Source of the DNA: Prorocentrum cordatum
Taxonomy: Eukaryota > Sar > Dinophyceae > Prorocentrales > Prorocentraceae
Length of the DNA: 64,000 nucleotides
Reading direction: 5' to 3'
Assembly (NCBI GenBank): GCA_963575745.1
Contig: CAUYUJ010013814.1
Span: forward strand, 238,501-302,500
Shown: one piece after another, positions 29,174-40,010 of the stretch
How positions within the stretch are numbered: position 1 is the first letter of the stretch
Layout: each line of letters starts with the position of its first letter
The notes under the pieces: generated by a model
What the model saw: only the letters and a program-made list of their open reading frames with translations
Databases searched by the model: none
Told to the model about the DNA's origin: nothing
Position numbers and translations under genes: made by a program

Positions 29174-29424
29174 TGGCGCGAGGCAGCCAAACACTACTGC
29201 GGCGAGGGCCTCGAGGAGAGGCTTCAAGAGGTTAGAACGGGGGGTGAAGAGTTGGCCGAGGTCCTTCACAATATTGCTGTAGAGGGGGTCTTGGTCGCAG
29301 GCTTGGAAGAAGGACGTTGGCACTGCTGGATGTGACCATTGTCCCAGGTGCGGCCCAGGGCCCCGCGACCCCCCCTGCATCGTCGCTGGCTGTGCCAAGC
29401 CAGTTCGGGGCATGCGGCAGATTC
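29174..29424 (+). pseudogene. LINE-like fragment with Cys-rich end, interrupted by an insertion
   Basis: WREAAKHYCGEGLEERLQEV, then EELAEVLHNIAVEGVLVAGL, then HCWM and a TGA at 29333. A shifted frame gives CDHCPRCGPGPRDPPC, a possible zinc-binding Cys cluster. The coding sense is cut at about 29425 by the element at 29427-30696 and appears to resume at 30708. Confidence 0.45.
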
Positions 29425-29582
29425 AGGAGCCTGTTTTTCTTTTATTTTCCAGAATAGCGGCCGTCATCGGCCCCGCCCCTCCCCCGCCCACCCCCCTGGA
29501 TGACGTCACGTTCCGCGCCGGCGGCGTCCGAGAATGCCTAAGGATGACCGAGGCCAAACAGGAGCAGCACGTAGGTGGCGGT

Positions 29583-29905
29583 CTGCACCACAGCGCCTGT
29601 GTCCACCACACTGCTCGCGTGCACCACAGCGCGCGTGTACGCCGCAGCGCCTGTATACACCGCAACAGCCGTGCGCAACGCAGCGCCTGTGAACACCACA
29701 ATGCTTGCGTGCACCACAGCGCCTGTGTACACCGCATCGTCTGTGTAGACCGCAGCAACCATGTGCAACACAGCGCATGTGTACACCACAATGCTTGCGT
29801 GCACCGCAGCGCCTGTGCACACCACAGCGCCTGTGTACACCACAGCACCTGCATATAACGCAGCGCTGGTGTACACCACAATCCTTGCGTGCACAGAACA
29901 GGTAG
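29583..29905 (+). repeat. 18-bp minisatellite, left arm
   Basis: About 17 copies of an 18-bp unit such as CACCACAGCGCCTGTGTA. Because 18 is a multiple of 3 it yields hexapeptide-repeat frames (HHSACV and so on), which are not evidence of a protein. Confidence 0.95.
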
Positions 29906-30394
29906 AAGGAGCATGTCGGCGAGGATCTGCTGCGGACAACCAAACACCACGCCAGGGAAGTGCTGATAATAAAATGCGATGTTTGTCCCTCCTCCCTCCT
30001 CCTCCTCTTCTTCATCCTCCTTCCCCTCCTTCTCCCCCTTGTCCTCCTCCGCCTCCACCACCTCCTCCTCCTCTTCTTCGTCCTCCTCCCTCATCCTTCC
30101 CCCGTCGTGCGGGTCGGTGCTACAGCGCACGTGCGCCTCTAAGTGTGCACCGCAAAATGGTCGATTGAATCAGTCCACATGGTTCTCGGACAACCAATTC
30201 AGCGGGAGCCTGTGGACGCAGATGGGAGGAGTCAGGATGATGCGGGAGGACTCGGGGGGACTCGTAGATTCCCGCGGCGCTCCTTTTTCCATAAGGACTC
30301 CTTTTCAGATCCTATATATAAAAAAAATTCTGTGATATCCACAGGCGTTCCACTTTGTCACAAGGATTCCCTCTAACATTCTAAATGCAACAAT

Positions 30395-30672
30395 GGTGCT
30401 CTGTTGCACACGGTTGCTGTGGTGTACACAGGACAGGCACCGTGGTGTACACAGGCGCTGTGGTGCACGCGGGCACTGTGGTGTACACTCGTGCTGTGTT
30501 GCACACGGCTGATGCGGTGTACGCAGGCGATGTGGTGTATACAAGCGCTGTGGTGCACGTAGGCACTGTGGCACACACTGGCGCTGTGTTGCACGCGGCC
30601 GCTGTGGTGTACATAGGCGGTGTGGTGTACACAGGCGCTGTGGTGCACGCAGGCATTATGGTGTACACAGGG
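30395..30672 (-). repeat. 18-bp minisatellite, right arm, inverted
   Basis: About 15 copies of the same unit read on the minus strand (TACACAGGCGCTGTGGTG on the plus strand). Confidence 0.95.
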
Positions 30673-30707
30673 CCCGGAATAAAAAAAAACAGGCTCTAAA
30701 TTCCGAC

Positions 30708-31520
30708 ATGTGCTTTGTTTGTGCTCAGGCCGTCGCGCAGGGAGATGAGACCCCCTTTTTCTGGCATCGTGGGATCATACCTGTTGGGTGGACTCGAGTG
30801 GATCCTCATGTTCAGGTCGAAGCTTGGAACCTCCTGGAGTCTCCTGAGTGCTCGCTCGTGCCAGGGTGTCTCGGGGAGGGTTCCTGGCGCACCCCACTTT
30901 TAGTTTTCGGGGACGCTTCTGGCGGGGCCCGACTCCCGTGACCCCAAGCTTATGAAAGTTGGACTATCAGCAGTCTCCGTCTGAACATTCGATCCTCCAG
31001 TTCTGGGCCGAGACTTCTGTGTACCCCCGCAAGCGAAGAGCAGACAGTGGCTCTCGGTGAATTGTGTGCTCTTGAAGTATCTATTGGATTCTCCGTGGGA
31101 GTGGCGAATTACGTTTCGGATAACGAGGCGGTGGTGAAGGGCAGGTGGGAGAAGCGTTACCTGAACTCTGCTGGAGCACTGGCCCCGATCTGGCGAGAGA
31201 TCGGCACGCTGTTGGAATCTGGCCCGGCGTATCAGATACCTGTTATCAAAACTCTTTCCCATCTCGAACCCTCCGAGCATCTCTCTCGTGAAATTCCTCC
31301 GAATATCATTGCGGCCAGCGCTGTTGCTGACGTCGTCGCGGGCGCCACCGCTGTGCAGCATCGCGTGCAGGAAGGGCAGAAAGTGAGACTTGCAGGGATC
31401 GATCGAAACACAAGTTGGCTGAGGAAACTTCTACTCCCCTGCAGAGAAATAATGAACCTCGACGCCGAGAAGATATGCTTCACTCAGCGCGCTTCCTTAG
31501 ACAATAGTCCAAGTCAGTGA
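30708..31520 (+). pseudogene. LINE-like RNase H domain, one in-frame TGA
   Basis: One frame of about 270 codons interrupted only by TGA 30939-30941. It starts MCFVCAQAVAQGDETPFFWH, then IIPVGWTRVDPHVQVEAW. The RNase H catalytic order is visible: LLVFGDASGG (Asp), VALGELCALEVSI (Glu), VSDNEAVVKG (Asp), then VIKTLSHLEP and AASAVADVVAGATA (Asp). The tail has IDRNTSWLRKLLLPCREIM. RNase H at the end of a non-LTR ORF removes RNA from the RNA-DNA hybrid. All four acidic positions survive. Confidence 0.65.
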
Positions 31521-32140
31521 ACACGAAAACTCTACGAACAAAGAAGCTCCAAGAAAACGCCCAGAGTAACGTCCAACTTCTGGGTTTTCTTAAGCGAAAT
31601 CCGGAGTCCGTGAACGTTGCTGTTTTTCCAACTTTCTGATGGGTGTAATGAGGGCCATTCTCGATGCCCTGGCAGCTACCAACAATCAGCCTGATCGTCT
31701 TCCGCCACCTGCTGCTGATCACGCTTGCTCCCTGCCCCCCGTTCATCCCCCAAACCTCCGCATGCTGCTTCTGCTGCGGCTTCTGCAATCAAGCCCACAC
31801 TATTCGACGCTGAGGGTCGAACGTGTACTACGTGCTTTTCTTAACAAAGGGAGGCGGACCCTTTGGCTCTCGAGCGTGTGCGAGGCCCCGTTCCAAATCT
31901 CGAGCGATCCCCCTCGGCCTCCGACAGGGGTAGCGGGTCAACTTAGCTGCGGGGTGGGTACACGAATCTTATTCGGCTGTGCGCTCCTGTTCTGTCAACG
32001 CTAGGATCTGCAGGGGGGGGTCTGCTTTGGCAAGGATCAATTGCGCGTGTTGGCTCAAGAACGGAAGCCTGCTCGCATCGCCCGCAATTGGCGGGAACAC
32101 CTCGACGGTTTCTCAGAGGCCCGAGGCCAAACAAAAAGCG
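31521..32140. other. No gene seen
   Basis: Moderate GC, short frames only. It could be the 3' untranslated part of the LINE-like element; no poly(A) or tail repeat is visible. Confidence 0.45.
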
Positions 32141-32159
32141 TACTAAATCTTCTGTCGGT

Positions 32160-32400
32160 GGAGGTTGCTTCGCAACAGTTCCGAATCCCATCGCGATTCC
32201 TCGTCCTCCTCCTTCTCCTCCGCCTCCCCCTCATTCTCCTACTCCTCCTCGTCACCCTCCCCCGCTTCATTCTCCGTCTTTTCCTTTTCCGTTTCCACCG
32301 ACTCCGCCTTCTGCGGCTCATCCGCTTCTGGCTCTTCCACCTCATTTAAAATTTCTCCTCCTCCTCCTTCGCAATCGACATCGCCACCGTATTAGATGAA
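32160..32400 (+). repeat. Pyrimidine-rich CTCCTC/CTTTTCC stretch
   Basis: Imperfect C/T-rich sequence of no fixed period. Confidence 0.6.
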
Positions 32401-32998
32401 CAAGAAACGGCATACACATAAACTTTGACGGTCCGCGCGGGGCGCCAGAAATGTATGCTTATGCAATGTTTTCTTCCTCACCGCCATTCCTACCCGGGAA
32501 TCTTTGGAGGCCTCAAACAATGCTGAAGGCATCCAGAAACCTCGGCCATGAAAACTCGATCGTCCTGCCCTCCGCCCAATCGCCATCGCAAGAAGGACCA
32601 TCGGCTTGCAGCCTCCTCGTCTTCCAGTTCCTTCCGCACAGGGTGGGTGGGGGTCACGCCGCCGCCGGTCCCGAGTGGCCTCGGCCAGCTCGCGGCCCAT
32701 CTCCTCTCGGCGCGGGGCTTGCTGCTGCTGCTGCTGCATCATCCCTCCTGCTGCTCCCGCTGCGACCCGACGGAAGAAAGAACGATCCCGCTTGAACGCA
32801 ACACTAATGAACCAAATAGAGCCCGCGACGCGGCCATACAGGACCCGCCTCTTTGGCGGTCGGCTCGCGGCCCAGCGCCAGCAGTTCGATGTCGGCCACG
32901 GCGACATTCACTGCACCTGCCGTTGCTGCTCCATCCCTCAACCTTGTGAGCAGCCCGTCCTCGACGCACCCATAAGTTCGTGTTGGCAGGGCGGGCGG
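32401..32998 (-). pseudogene. Candidate minus-strand fragment with Gln run
   Basis: The minus-strand frame 32907-32392 contains GGMMQQQQQQAPRREEMGRE then LAEATRDRRRRDPHPP, a short poly-Gln and charged helix encoded by a GCTGCTGCTG run at 32720-32738. It may be an exon remnant; nothing else supports it. Confidence 0.25.
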
Positions 32999-33780
32999 GG
33001 CGTTTCGCGTGAGACGTCCTCGCTGCGTATGGTCCTGCAGCTTGAACATGTAATGCTGCACGGATGAAGGGCGAATGCGTTCAAAGCGTGGCTCTCCCTT
33101 GCGCCGCGCACAATCGTCTGAAAAGCTTCCCAGAATCACACGGATGGAGCGCGAGTGGTTTTTGAAATGCGGTTATCGCCTTAGCACCGCGCGCGCTCGT
33201 CTGAAGCTTTCAAACAATAAAAAATAAGAGGCGATTCATTTTTTAGTTGCAGCTGTCACCTTGGCGCGGCGCGCTCGTCAGAAACAACATACTGCGCGGC
33301 ATGTTCTCAAAACGCGGTTCTCGCCTCAATGCCGCGCTCATTTACCTTCAAGGACTAGATTTGAACAACTACCTAACACGAATGGACGGCGGTTTCTTTT
33401 GAAAACCGGGTTCTCGCTGAAGACTTCCTTGACTTTTACAGTCAAAATCATACATTAATGACAAAAATGCACGGGTGGATGCCGGCTCCTTTTGGAAACG
33501 GGGCTCCCGCTTCAGACTTCCTCAGGATATCATACCAGATCTTGTTTAGCGCGCGTAGCGACTTGAGAACAACTCCGTTTCAAAACTGGGCTCCAGCTGC
33601 GCACTTACTGGAACATCATGGCTCTACAGCTTCTCGTTTCTATTGGCTTGAAAGATGGAGGGCGGACTTATTTCAAACCGCGGCTCTCGCCTCGATGGGC
33701 CATATACAGGGCGCTCGCCTTAAACCGGGCGCTTTTCGACATCGAAAAGACTCGTTGTAGGGGGACCGAGGGGCTTGAGG
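32999..33780 (+). repeat. Family 2 array with head, plus orientation
   Basis: Head GCGTTTCGCGTGAGACGTCC near 33000, then units of about 75-110 bp containing GGCGG...TTTT, AAAACGCGGTTCTCGCC and TAGCGCCGCGCGCRCTCGT. About seven diverged units. Confidence 0.8.
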
Positions 33781-34245
33781 CAAGAGGGGATGTTGCATTG
33801 TAGTTGAAGCATTATGAGTTTGCTCTGTTCCTCCACCTACTCGCCCCAATCTCCCTGCTCGCCATGGCCCTGCTTCTTGTCCTAATTCTCCTCCTCATCC
33901 TCCATCTGCTATCTATCCGCCTCCTGGCACCTGGCACCTTGTGGCATGAATGCTCTCCTGAACGTCGCCTACCACCCCTTGGGGCCGGTCGGCCCTGAAG
34001 GGGGTTGATCAAACTAGGGCCACGTGACCCCTGGAGCACTGCTCCAGGGGCCACCGGCACGCAAGTATTCTTCGTGGAATATGTAGATACGGGTAAAGGC
34101 GAGAAAGGCCGACAAGACGCGGGGGGGAGCGACACCTGATGATGAACGAGGGGGGTGCGAGTACGGGATGTTGGGCAGCGTGGCGCACGCTCGTGGCGGC
34201 CGCATTGTAATGTATCCGCCTCCTCCTCCATTCTTTCTCCTTATG
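33781..34245. other. Spacer between two family 2 arrays, no gene
   Basis: A CTCCTC-rich stretch at 33850-33915 and a CCACGTGACCCCTGGAGCAC/GCTCCAGGGGCCACC hairpin-like word pair near 34021-34054. No coding signal. Confidence 0.5.
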
Positions 34246-34249
34246 ACTA

Positions 34250-34700
34250 ACTTTTCCCTGTCGAACCCCGAGGCAAGTTTTTAGGGCGGTCCGGGCGTTT
34301 CGCCTGAGACTTCCTCGCCGTTTATGACCCTGAAGCTCAAACATTGACAACAGTTTCACAAATGGAGGGCGGGTGGTTTTCAACATGTGAATCTCGCCTT
34401 TGCGCCACGCACATTCGTTTGAGCTTCACGGATTGAGGGCGGGTGGTTTTCAAAATGTGGCTCTCGCGTTAGCGCCGCGCACACTCGTTATAAAACACTG
34501 CAAGAGTTTCACGAATTTCACGGGTCGAGGGCGGCTCCTTTTCCAAATGTGGCTCTCGCCTCAGCTCCGCGTACATTCGTTTGAAAACATTGCAGGTGTT
34601 TCACGGATTGAGGGCGGCTCCTTTTCAAAATGTGGCTCTCGCCTTAGCGCCGGCACATTCGTTTTAAAACATTGCAAGGGTTTCACGGATTCCCATGATC
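34250..34700 (+). repeat. Family 2 array with extended head, plus orientation
   Basis: Extended head TCCCTGTCGAACCCCGAGGC, then GCGTTTCGCCTGAGACTTCC (34295), then five units with GAGGGCGGSTSSTTTTC, AAAATGTGGCTCTCGCC, TTAGCGCCGCGCACATTCG, TTTAAAACATTGCAAGGGTT. These are the most regular units in the window, about 85-100 bp each. Confidence 0.9.
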
Positions 34701-35170
34701 AGCGTACCAGAAATTGCGTTTGGGAAAGATTCAAGATTATAAGGGCGCAACAATTGTGTTGATTCGCGCGTTGAAGTCCCAATAATGGCGTTCTGGTACG
34801 GCTCAGGGTCGTCAAGACGCAACAGTCAGGTTGATCCGTGGCGTGGGAATCCCGAGAACGACGTTTTTGCATGCATCAGGGTCTTCAAACGGTCGTCTTC
34901 CAACGGAACAGTTCCCTCAGTGGAAATGAACCCTGGCATGGGGCCTATGAAGAGGGAGCTTGGAGGGAGGGTTTAATCCAACATCGTTGATGACTCTTGG
35001 GTTTGCACTGGTCGTCCTCCTCCTCCTCCTCCTCCACCCCCGTCCTCCCAGTTCCCACTCCCGTCTTCCCCCATGGGGAGTCACGTCCTCCAGAACCCAC
35101 GCAGCCAGCCCTGGCCGGCCAGCGGCGCAGTCGAGCTCGCCGAGCCGCAGGATCTGTTGCTCCTGGGCGG
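34701..35170. other. No gene; short duplicated words
   Basis: GGGCGCAACAATTGTGTTGAT, GACGCAACAGTCAGGTTGAT and following TGGCGTTC/GTGGGAATCCC words suggest two to three very diverged copies of an about 70-bp unit at 34735-34870. A CCTCCTCC tract lies at 35018-35040. Confidence 0.45.
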
Positions 35171-35174
35171 AAGG

Positions 35175-35254
35175 GGCATATGTGTACACATACGTGTGTG
35201 AATACATATATTTACATATATACATATGCATATATAGATATACATATACATATG

Positions 35255-35285
<31 letters not shown>

Positions 35286-35312
35286 ACACATATACATATA
35301 TACAAATGTATA
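35175..35312 (+). repeat. TA-rich microsatellite (ACATAT/TATATA)
   Basis: ACATATATACATATGCATAT-type sequence with a pure TA run at 35254-35276. Confidence 0.95.
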
Positions 35313-35489
35313 CTAGAACCATCGCGTGCGCTTCGCGCGCTTAGGTTCTAGCTAGTCGAGTGCTGACCGCATTGAGACAACAAGGCGGTCATGAATTATG
35401 ACGTCATGATTATCTGTTTCCTCCCGCTTCTTCCTCATGCCTCCTCCTCCGCTCTCATCGACAGGTCGACTGGTGATCTGTCGCCACGC

Positions 35490-36215
35490 TTCTTGGGGAT
35501 CTCTTGGCCCCTCCTGGGGGTCTCCTGGGGCGAGGATTTTGGATTCTCGGTTCATGTTCTCGATAGTGGCCTTCGGCCCATCCCGCCACCGTGCCTGGGT
35601 TGTGGGTTAGAGGCCCCTTGGAAGTTCGTTTGGGATTCGTGGGAGGCTTCCCGGGGGCCACCTGACGGCAATGTTGGAGGCCTCTTGGGGGCCATTTGGG
35701 ATGCTCGTGGGGCGCCTTTTTGGGCCCCTTTGGGGCCTCGTGGGCCCTGGGGCCTCTAGGGCTCTGTTGGGGGCCTCTTGGGGTCTTGGGCGATTTTGGG
35801 CGCCTCGTGGGCCGTCTTGGGGCGTTCGTGGGCCGTCTTAGGGGCTCTCTTGCGCCGTCGTGGCGCCCTCTTTGGTTGCATCTTGGGCCGTTGAACTGAT
35901 TTCTGGGGCCTCGTGGGCTGTCTTGGACCGTCGGAAGCACGAAACAGCGAGAACACGAAAAACCTTCAAACATCATAGAAACACCTACTTGTTTCGCCTC
36001 CTGAGTGCCTCGTGGGAGTCCTTTTGAGAGCATATTGGCCGTCTTGAAGCCCTCTTTGACTGTCTTCAAGCCATGTTGGACCAATTTTGAAATGCTTTTG
36101 TGCGGCCTTGGGCTCTCTTGGAACGCTCTTGGGCCATCTTGGCGCTCTCTTGGACGTTTCTCGGCCACCTTTACGTTTTTTGGCGCCCCCCGCCGGGCCC
36201 GCAACGGCCGGAAGA
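35490..36215 (-). repeat. Family 3 array, reverse orientation
   Basis: GGGCCTCTTGGGG and GGGCCGTCTTGGGGC units, the reverse complement of the 27.4-kb array, with the leader equivalent at about 35940-36005. About 45 degenerate units. Confidence 0.85.
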
Positions 36216-36254
36216 TAAATCAGTGCACTTTGGAGGGCCTGGGACCCCATACCC

Positions 36255-36510
36255 ATATATATATATATATATATATATAATTTGATGTTATTACTCGTTT
36301 AATTCGTTTTAATATGCTTATTCGTTGTATTATGTGTGCTCATTGTATTCGCTTTATTGGTTTTACTTGTTTTACTAATTTTATTCGTTGTATTGGTCTT
36401 ATTCGTTTTATTAGTGTTATCAGTTTTATTCGCTTGATTCGCTTAATTTATTCTTATTTGTTTATGTGGTTTATTTGTTCTATTCGTTTTATTCGTTGCA
36501 TCGGTGCACC
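36255..36510 (+). repeat. (AT)n and TTTATTCGT minisatellite, AT-rich
   Basis: AT run at 36257-36280, then about 220 bp of a degenerate 9-12-bp unit (TTTATTCGTTGTA, TTTTATTCG). It is the most AT-rich stretch of the window and abuts the start of a coding region. Confidence 0.9.
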
Positions 36511-36517
36511 AGAGCGC

Positions 36518-39500
36518 ATGGGGACGAAACCCGCCAGAGGTGGCCCAGGGAAAACCGAGGACCTCGCCGTTATGCACCACTTCCAAGATCAGCTCGAGGA
36601 ATATAGCGAACTCGAGCGCCACATCCGCTACGTTTCTCAAGTTTTGTTCCCTGAGGGGGCGCATGGCGAGGCTGAGCCGCGAACACGGGAATCGCAGGGG
36701 GGCTCCCCAGCAAAGCGGAGAAGGTTGGCAGAGAAGCGCTCCGACGCTGGCATGCACAAGCAAACGGTCAAGTACAGACTAACTCGCGAATGGAGATCTA
36801 GGAAGCGAGCCACTGGCACGGCGGCACAGCAAATGCAGCGACTCATGCCGGCGGCGGCGCTACCGCAGAATCTCGACGTGGACATGAAGAGCGCGAAGCT
36901 CTGCGTAATCCCTCAGATTATCAAACGTTTGGGTCTCGCGGACAGCGCGACGTGGGCGCCAGAGGTAGACCACCTGAAAGAATTGCAACGCGACCGCGCC
37001 CGCATTTGCACAGGATCGCTGGGGGTCCCGGAAGCAGTGGGCAAAGAGATCTTCAATCAGGTCTTCGAAAGCGGGGAGATTCCGCCGAGCTTCAATACCA
37101 ATGGATACCTGCAAAGACATGAGCAGGTCGGGGAGTGGTGGCGAAGCCTAGCAGCACCAGCCCTGCCCAGCATCATCGAACAAGTGAAGGGCGACGCCGA
37201 CGTCAAGAACCCACACAGGAGCGTGGCTTCTCATGTGTGGATGGGGTGCGAAGACTACATCTTGGAGAATAGCATTGAAAACCTCCTATAGCACAACAAA
37301 GGCCACATGTCTTTGCTCTACGACAGAGTCCGCGTGGAGCGAGCCACGATGAGCTCCATCGTGCACGCAACTTCCCCAGACAAGTACGCCAGCGGCACTT
37401 CCGACGCTGAGGTTTTCTTGAGGGGGTGCGAACAATAAGTGCAGGATGCGACTGGGTATCACGTCGAATTCGCAGTCAAAAATCATCGATATTTCCAAGG
37501 CTGCATTTCCAGTGGCAATGCGGGCGATGCACCTCGTCTCCACGATCATATTTTACAAGATTGGCAGCTGCATTGGGCTTTGTTTGGCGCGCTTCTCCAT
37601 CGGCGCCGACGCCGCCCAGGCCTTCCTGGAATCGTTGGACACGCCGTCGGAGGCCAGCGAAGACGCGGCGACTACAAAGTCGCGGTCTTATCGCATATTC
37701 GCTGAACACTTTCATCTGGGACTGCGCCTCGCCGTGCCAGACGCACTGCGAGACGTCGGGAATGCCTCATGGCATGGCGACGCAGGTAACTGCGGGCGAC
37801 GTCGTCATCACTGATGCAGACAAGAGCTTCCAGATGACTCACGACGTCTTCAAGGGCGGGCCGCAGCGACCCCCCCCTTCCTGTCGTCGCAAAGTCATCG
37901 CGAGAAAAATTCACTGCGAGCGTCAGCGCCGCTGAAACATGCCCATTTTATTTTCGGTTCCCACCGGGAGCGTGTTGCCAGCAGCTTGGACAGGGAGATG
38001 ATTCTCATCTTCGAGGTGCACCCCAATGTCGCCACGCCTCCGCGCCAAGTTCGACTGCTCGATCTTCGCGCGGGGGGCGCGGGCCACCAAGCTGACTAGC
38101 GCTATGCCGACTGCGACGCCGTTGCGTCGCAGGGCGCTGCGGTGTGTAATTTGTCTGAAGAGGGTCAGCCGATAGCGGGTTGGATCGTTTGCCCTGACGT
38201 GGCCAACGAGAACGACGAGGCAGCGGTGCACGCGCGCGAGGCGCAGTCCAAGAATTTGCCTGATGAGATCCGGCATGTCACCGAGCAGTTCCTCCCTGAC
38301 TAGGGAAATCTCGGCGCGGCCGCCGTGCGCGCGCGCGTGCGACGCCGCCTCTTCGATGAGATGCCCGTTGCGTTCGAGGCAGGCTGTCGGTGACCACGGC
38401 GTGAGCGCCCTGCGCAAGCGGCCGAAAGACCACCTTGGCAAGCACCGCTGGCCCAAGGAGCTGGACGACCACAGCGCTGACCTGTCCAAGTGCGTGCCAG
38501 GGCGGGCTGGCAACGCGGACCGACAGGGCGACTGACAGAGATTTCTGTTTCCTATTGGACAGCACTGGGCCGACCTTCTTCTACGCCCGAGGCGAAGACC
38601 CTCGGCGGGGCGCGCGACGGGCGGGGAACGTATACTACACGCGGGGCTTCGCTAACTTATTCTAGGACTTTTCCCTGACGGACCATGGCCGCTCGCGCCC
38701 CATCCGCGACAGGTTGGTCCAGGCGCGCGTCCGCGGCCACAACCTCCTCTGGCATCTCTCCCCAAGACGCCCAAAGACGACGGCAGCTGTCCTGGAGGAC
38801 ATCGCGGCGCCCCCGTGCGCGCAAGGCTCTTAGGAGAGGCTCATCACGCAACGCTGCGAGCACAGTGAGTTCACGCACATGCCCATCGACGCCACGGCGC
38901 GGATCGCAAAATCCCTGAAGGGCCAAGCCAATTACAGGGCAAGCCGCGCGAAGAAAGAAGCCGCTGCGCTGCCAGAGGAGGAAGCCACGCGGTCGGCCCT
39001 GACTGCGAGAGGTCGCACGGGCGCAGTGCTCGGGGCGCGGTTACTCCGGAGCGAGGCGACCAACCGCGTTGGCGACGCTTTGACCGGCCACTTCTCCCAG
39101 GACTATCGCGAGCAAGTGGTCGCAATCTTTTCAGATGACCCTTCGAATATGATGTTCACGACCTTGTGGAAGGTGCTCCCTGAATTAACGTCCCTCTGCC
39201 TGGACTCAGTGCACTGGGTGATCGTGCATCTCCAGGCGCGCTACCGCAAGCGGGCAACTGGTTCGCAGCACCTCAGAATACGAGATGGACACGTTTTTCA
39301 ACGCAGGGTCTTGGGGGCGCCCGCACTGCGTTGATGGGGGCGCACAGCTGGCCGATCCAGAGGCGCGCGCACGGGCCCGCGTAAAATTCTGAACGCTTCC
39401 CATGCCCGAGGCGCAGCGATTTCACGCCAGCATCGACCCGAATGAGCCGTTCGTGACGCGCTTCCAGCCCTCGCATCTTTGACCGCGTTGTTCCGGGCGG

Positions 39501-40010
39501 AGGTCGAGCGCGAGACCCGCGTGAATTCCCAGGCGCTGGCGAAAATGACACGGCGCGCTGCCGCCGCCACTCGGGCCGAGTGGCATTTGAACAACCAGAG
39601 GTGCAGACACGCTGCGCCGAGCTCTATCCGTTCGCGACTGAACGCCGGGGCTGCTCAGAGCGAGAGCTTCCGTCGTGGGGTGAACGCTTGGTTTCGAAAT
39701 GAGACCGAACTGTACGCCTCTACTTTGCAGCTCCAATTGGACGTTAACTGTTAGGGCAAGCTGATTCCGCGCGATGCTGCTGCATACCCCCCCCGGCCTG
39801 CGCCAGCTTGACCGGGAAACCATATTGTCGGCTGCGGCAGACGATAGACTTCCCCCACTCTCATGGGCAGACTGGACAAAAGAGCTGACGCCTGACAGTG
39901 GAGGGGCACAAGCCAAAGCGACTTTGCCATCGAGGGGCGAGCGGCTGAGGACAGCGGCGCTGCTGAAGGCGAAGCGGACCCCCCGCGGGATCGCCAGCAA
40001 ACGCCCTGCG
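36518..40010 (+). pseudogene. Decayed gene of an unrecognised, probably multi-copy family
   Basis: Protein-like sequence continues for 3.5 kb on the plus strand with stops and shifts. ATG 36518 opens 257 codons (basic cluster AKRRRLAEKRSD; KEIFNQVFESGEIPPSFNTN; HVWMGCEDYILENSIENLL) to TAG 37289, and the same frame continues to TAA 37436 (HNKGHMSLLYDRVRVERATM, SSIVHATSPDKYASGTSD). Later patches are ATQVTAGDVVITDADKSFQ (37770), MILIFEVHPNVATPPRQ (37998), GWIVCPDVANENDEAAVHAR (38178), GPTFFYARGEDPRRGARR (38570), PIRDRLVQARVRGHNLLWHL (38700), GHFSQDYREQVVAIFSDDPS (39090), FRRGVNAWFRNETELYAST (39670) and a basic tail RTAALLKAKRTPRG (39950). I recall similar proteins as large unnamed families in dinoflagellates; this is unverified. 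Confidence 0.55.

Larger units (their letters stand above)
29427..30696. mobile_element. 1.27-kb element with short terminal inverted repeats and inverted minisatellite arms
   Basis: Left end GAGCCTGTTTTTCTTTTATT (29427) matches the reverse complement of the right end (30675-30696, AATAAAAAAAAACAGGCTC) apart from two small gaps. Inside, an 18-bp minisatellite on the left (29583-29905) is present in opposite orientation on the right (30395-30672), so the element is a large imperfect palindrome. The core has a CTCCTC tract at 29993-30085 and no gene. It sits inside a LINE-like coding region. No clear target duplication is seen (a shared ATTC is close to both ends). Confidence 0.7.

Noticed and set aside
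29412-29858. Histidine/cysteine hexapeptide-repeat protein (HHSACV), possible metal binder
   Set aside because: The DNA unit is 18 bp, the repeat is open in several frames on both strands, and an inverted copy lies nearby. This is a minisatellite.
30708-31520. TGA as a sense codon (also seen in ORF1 at 21549 and 21687)
   Set aside because: Several other frames in the window are broken by TAA and TAG as well, and dinoflagellate nuclear genes use TGA as stop; decay is simpler.
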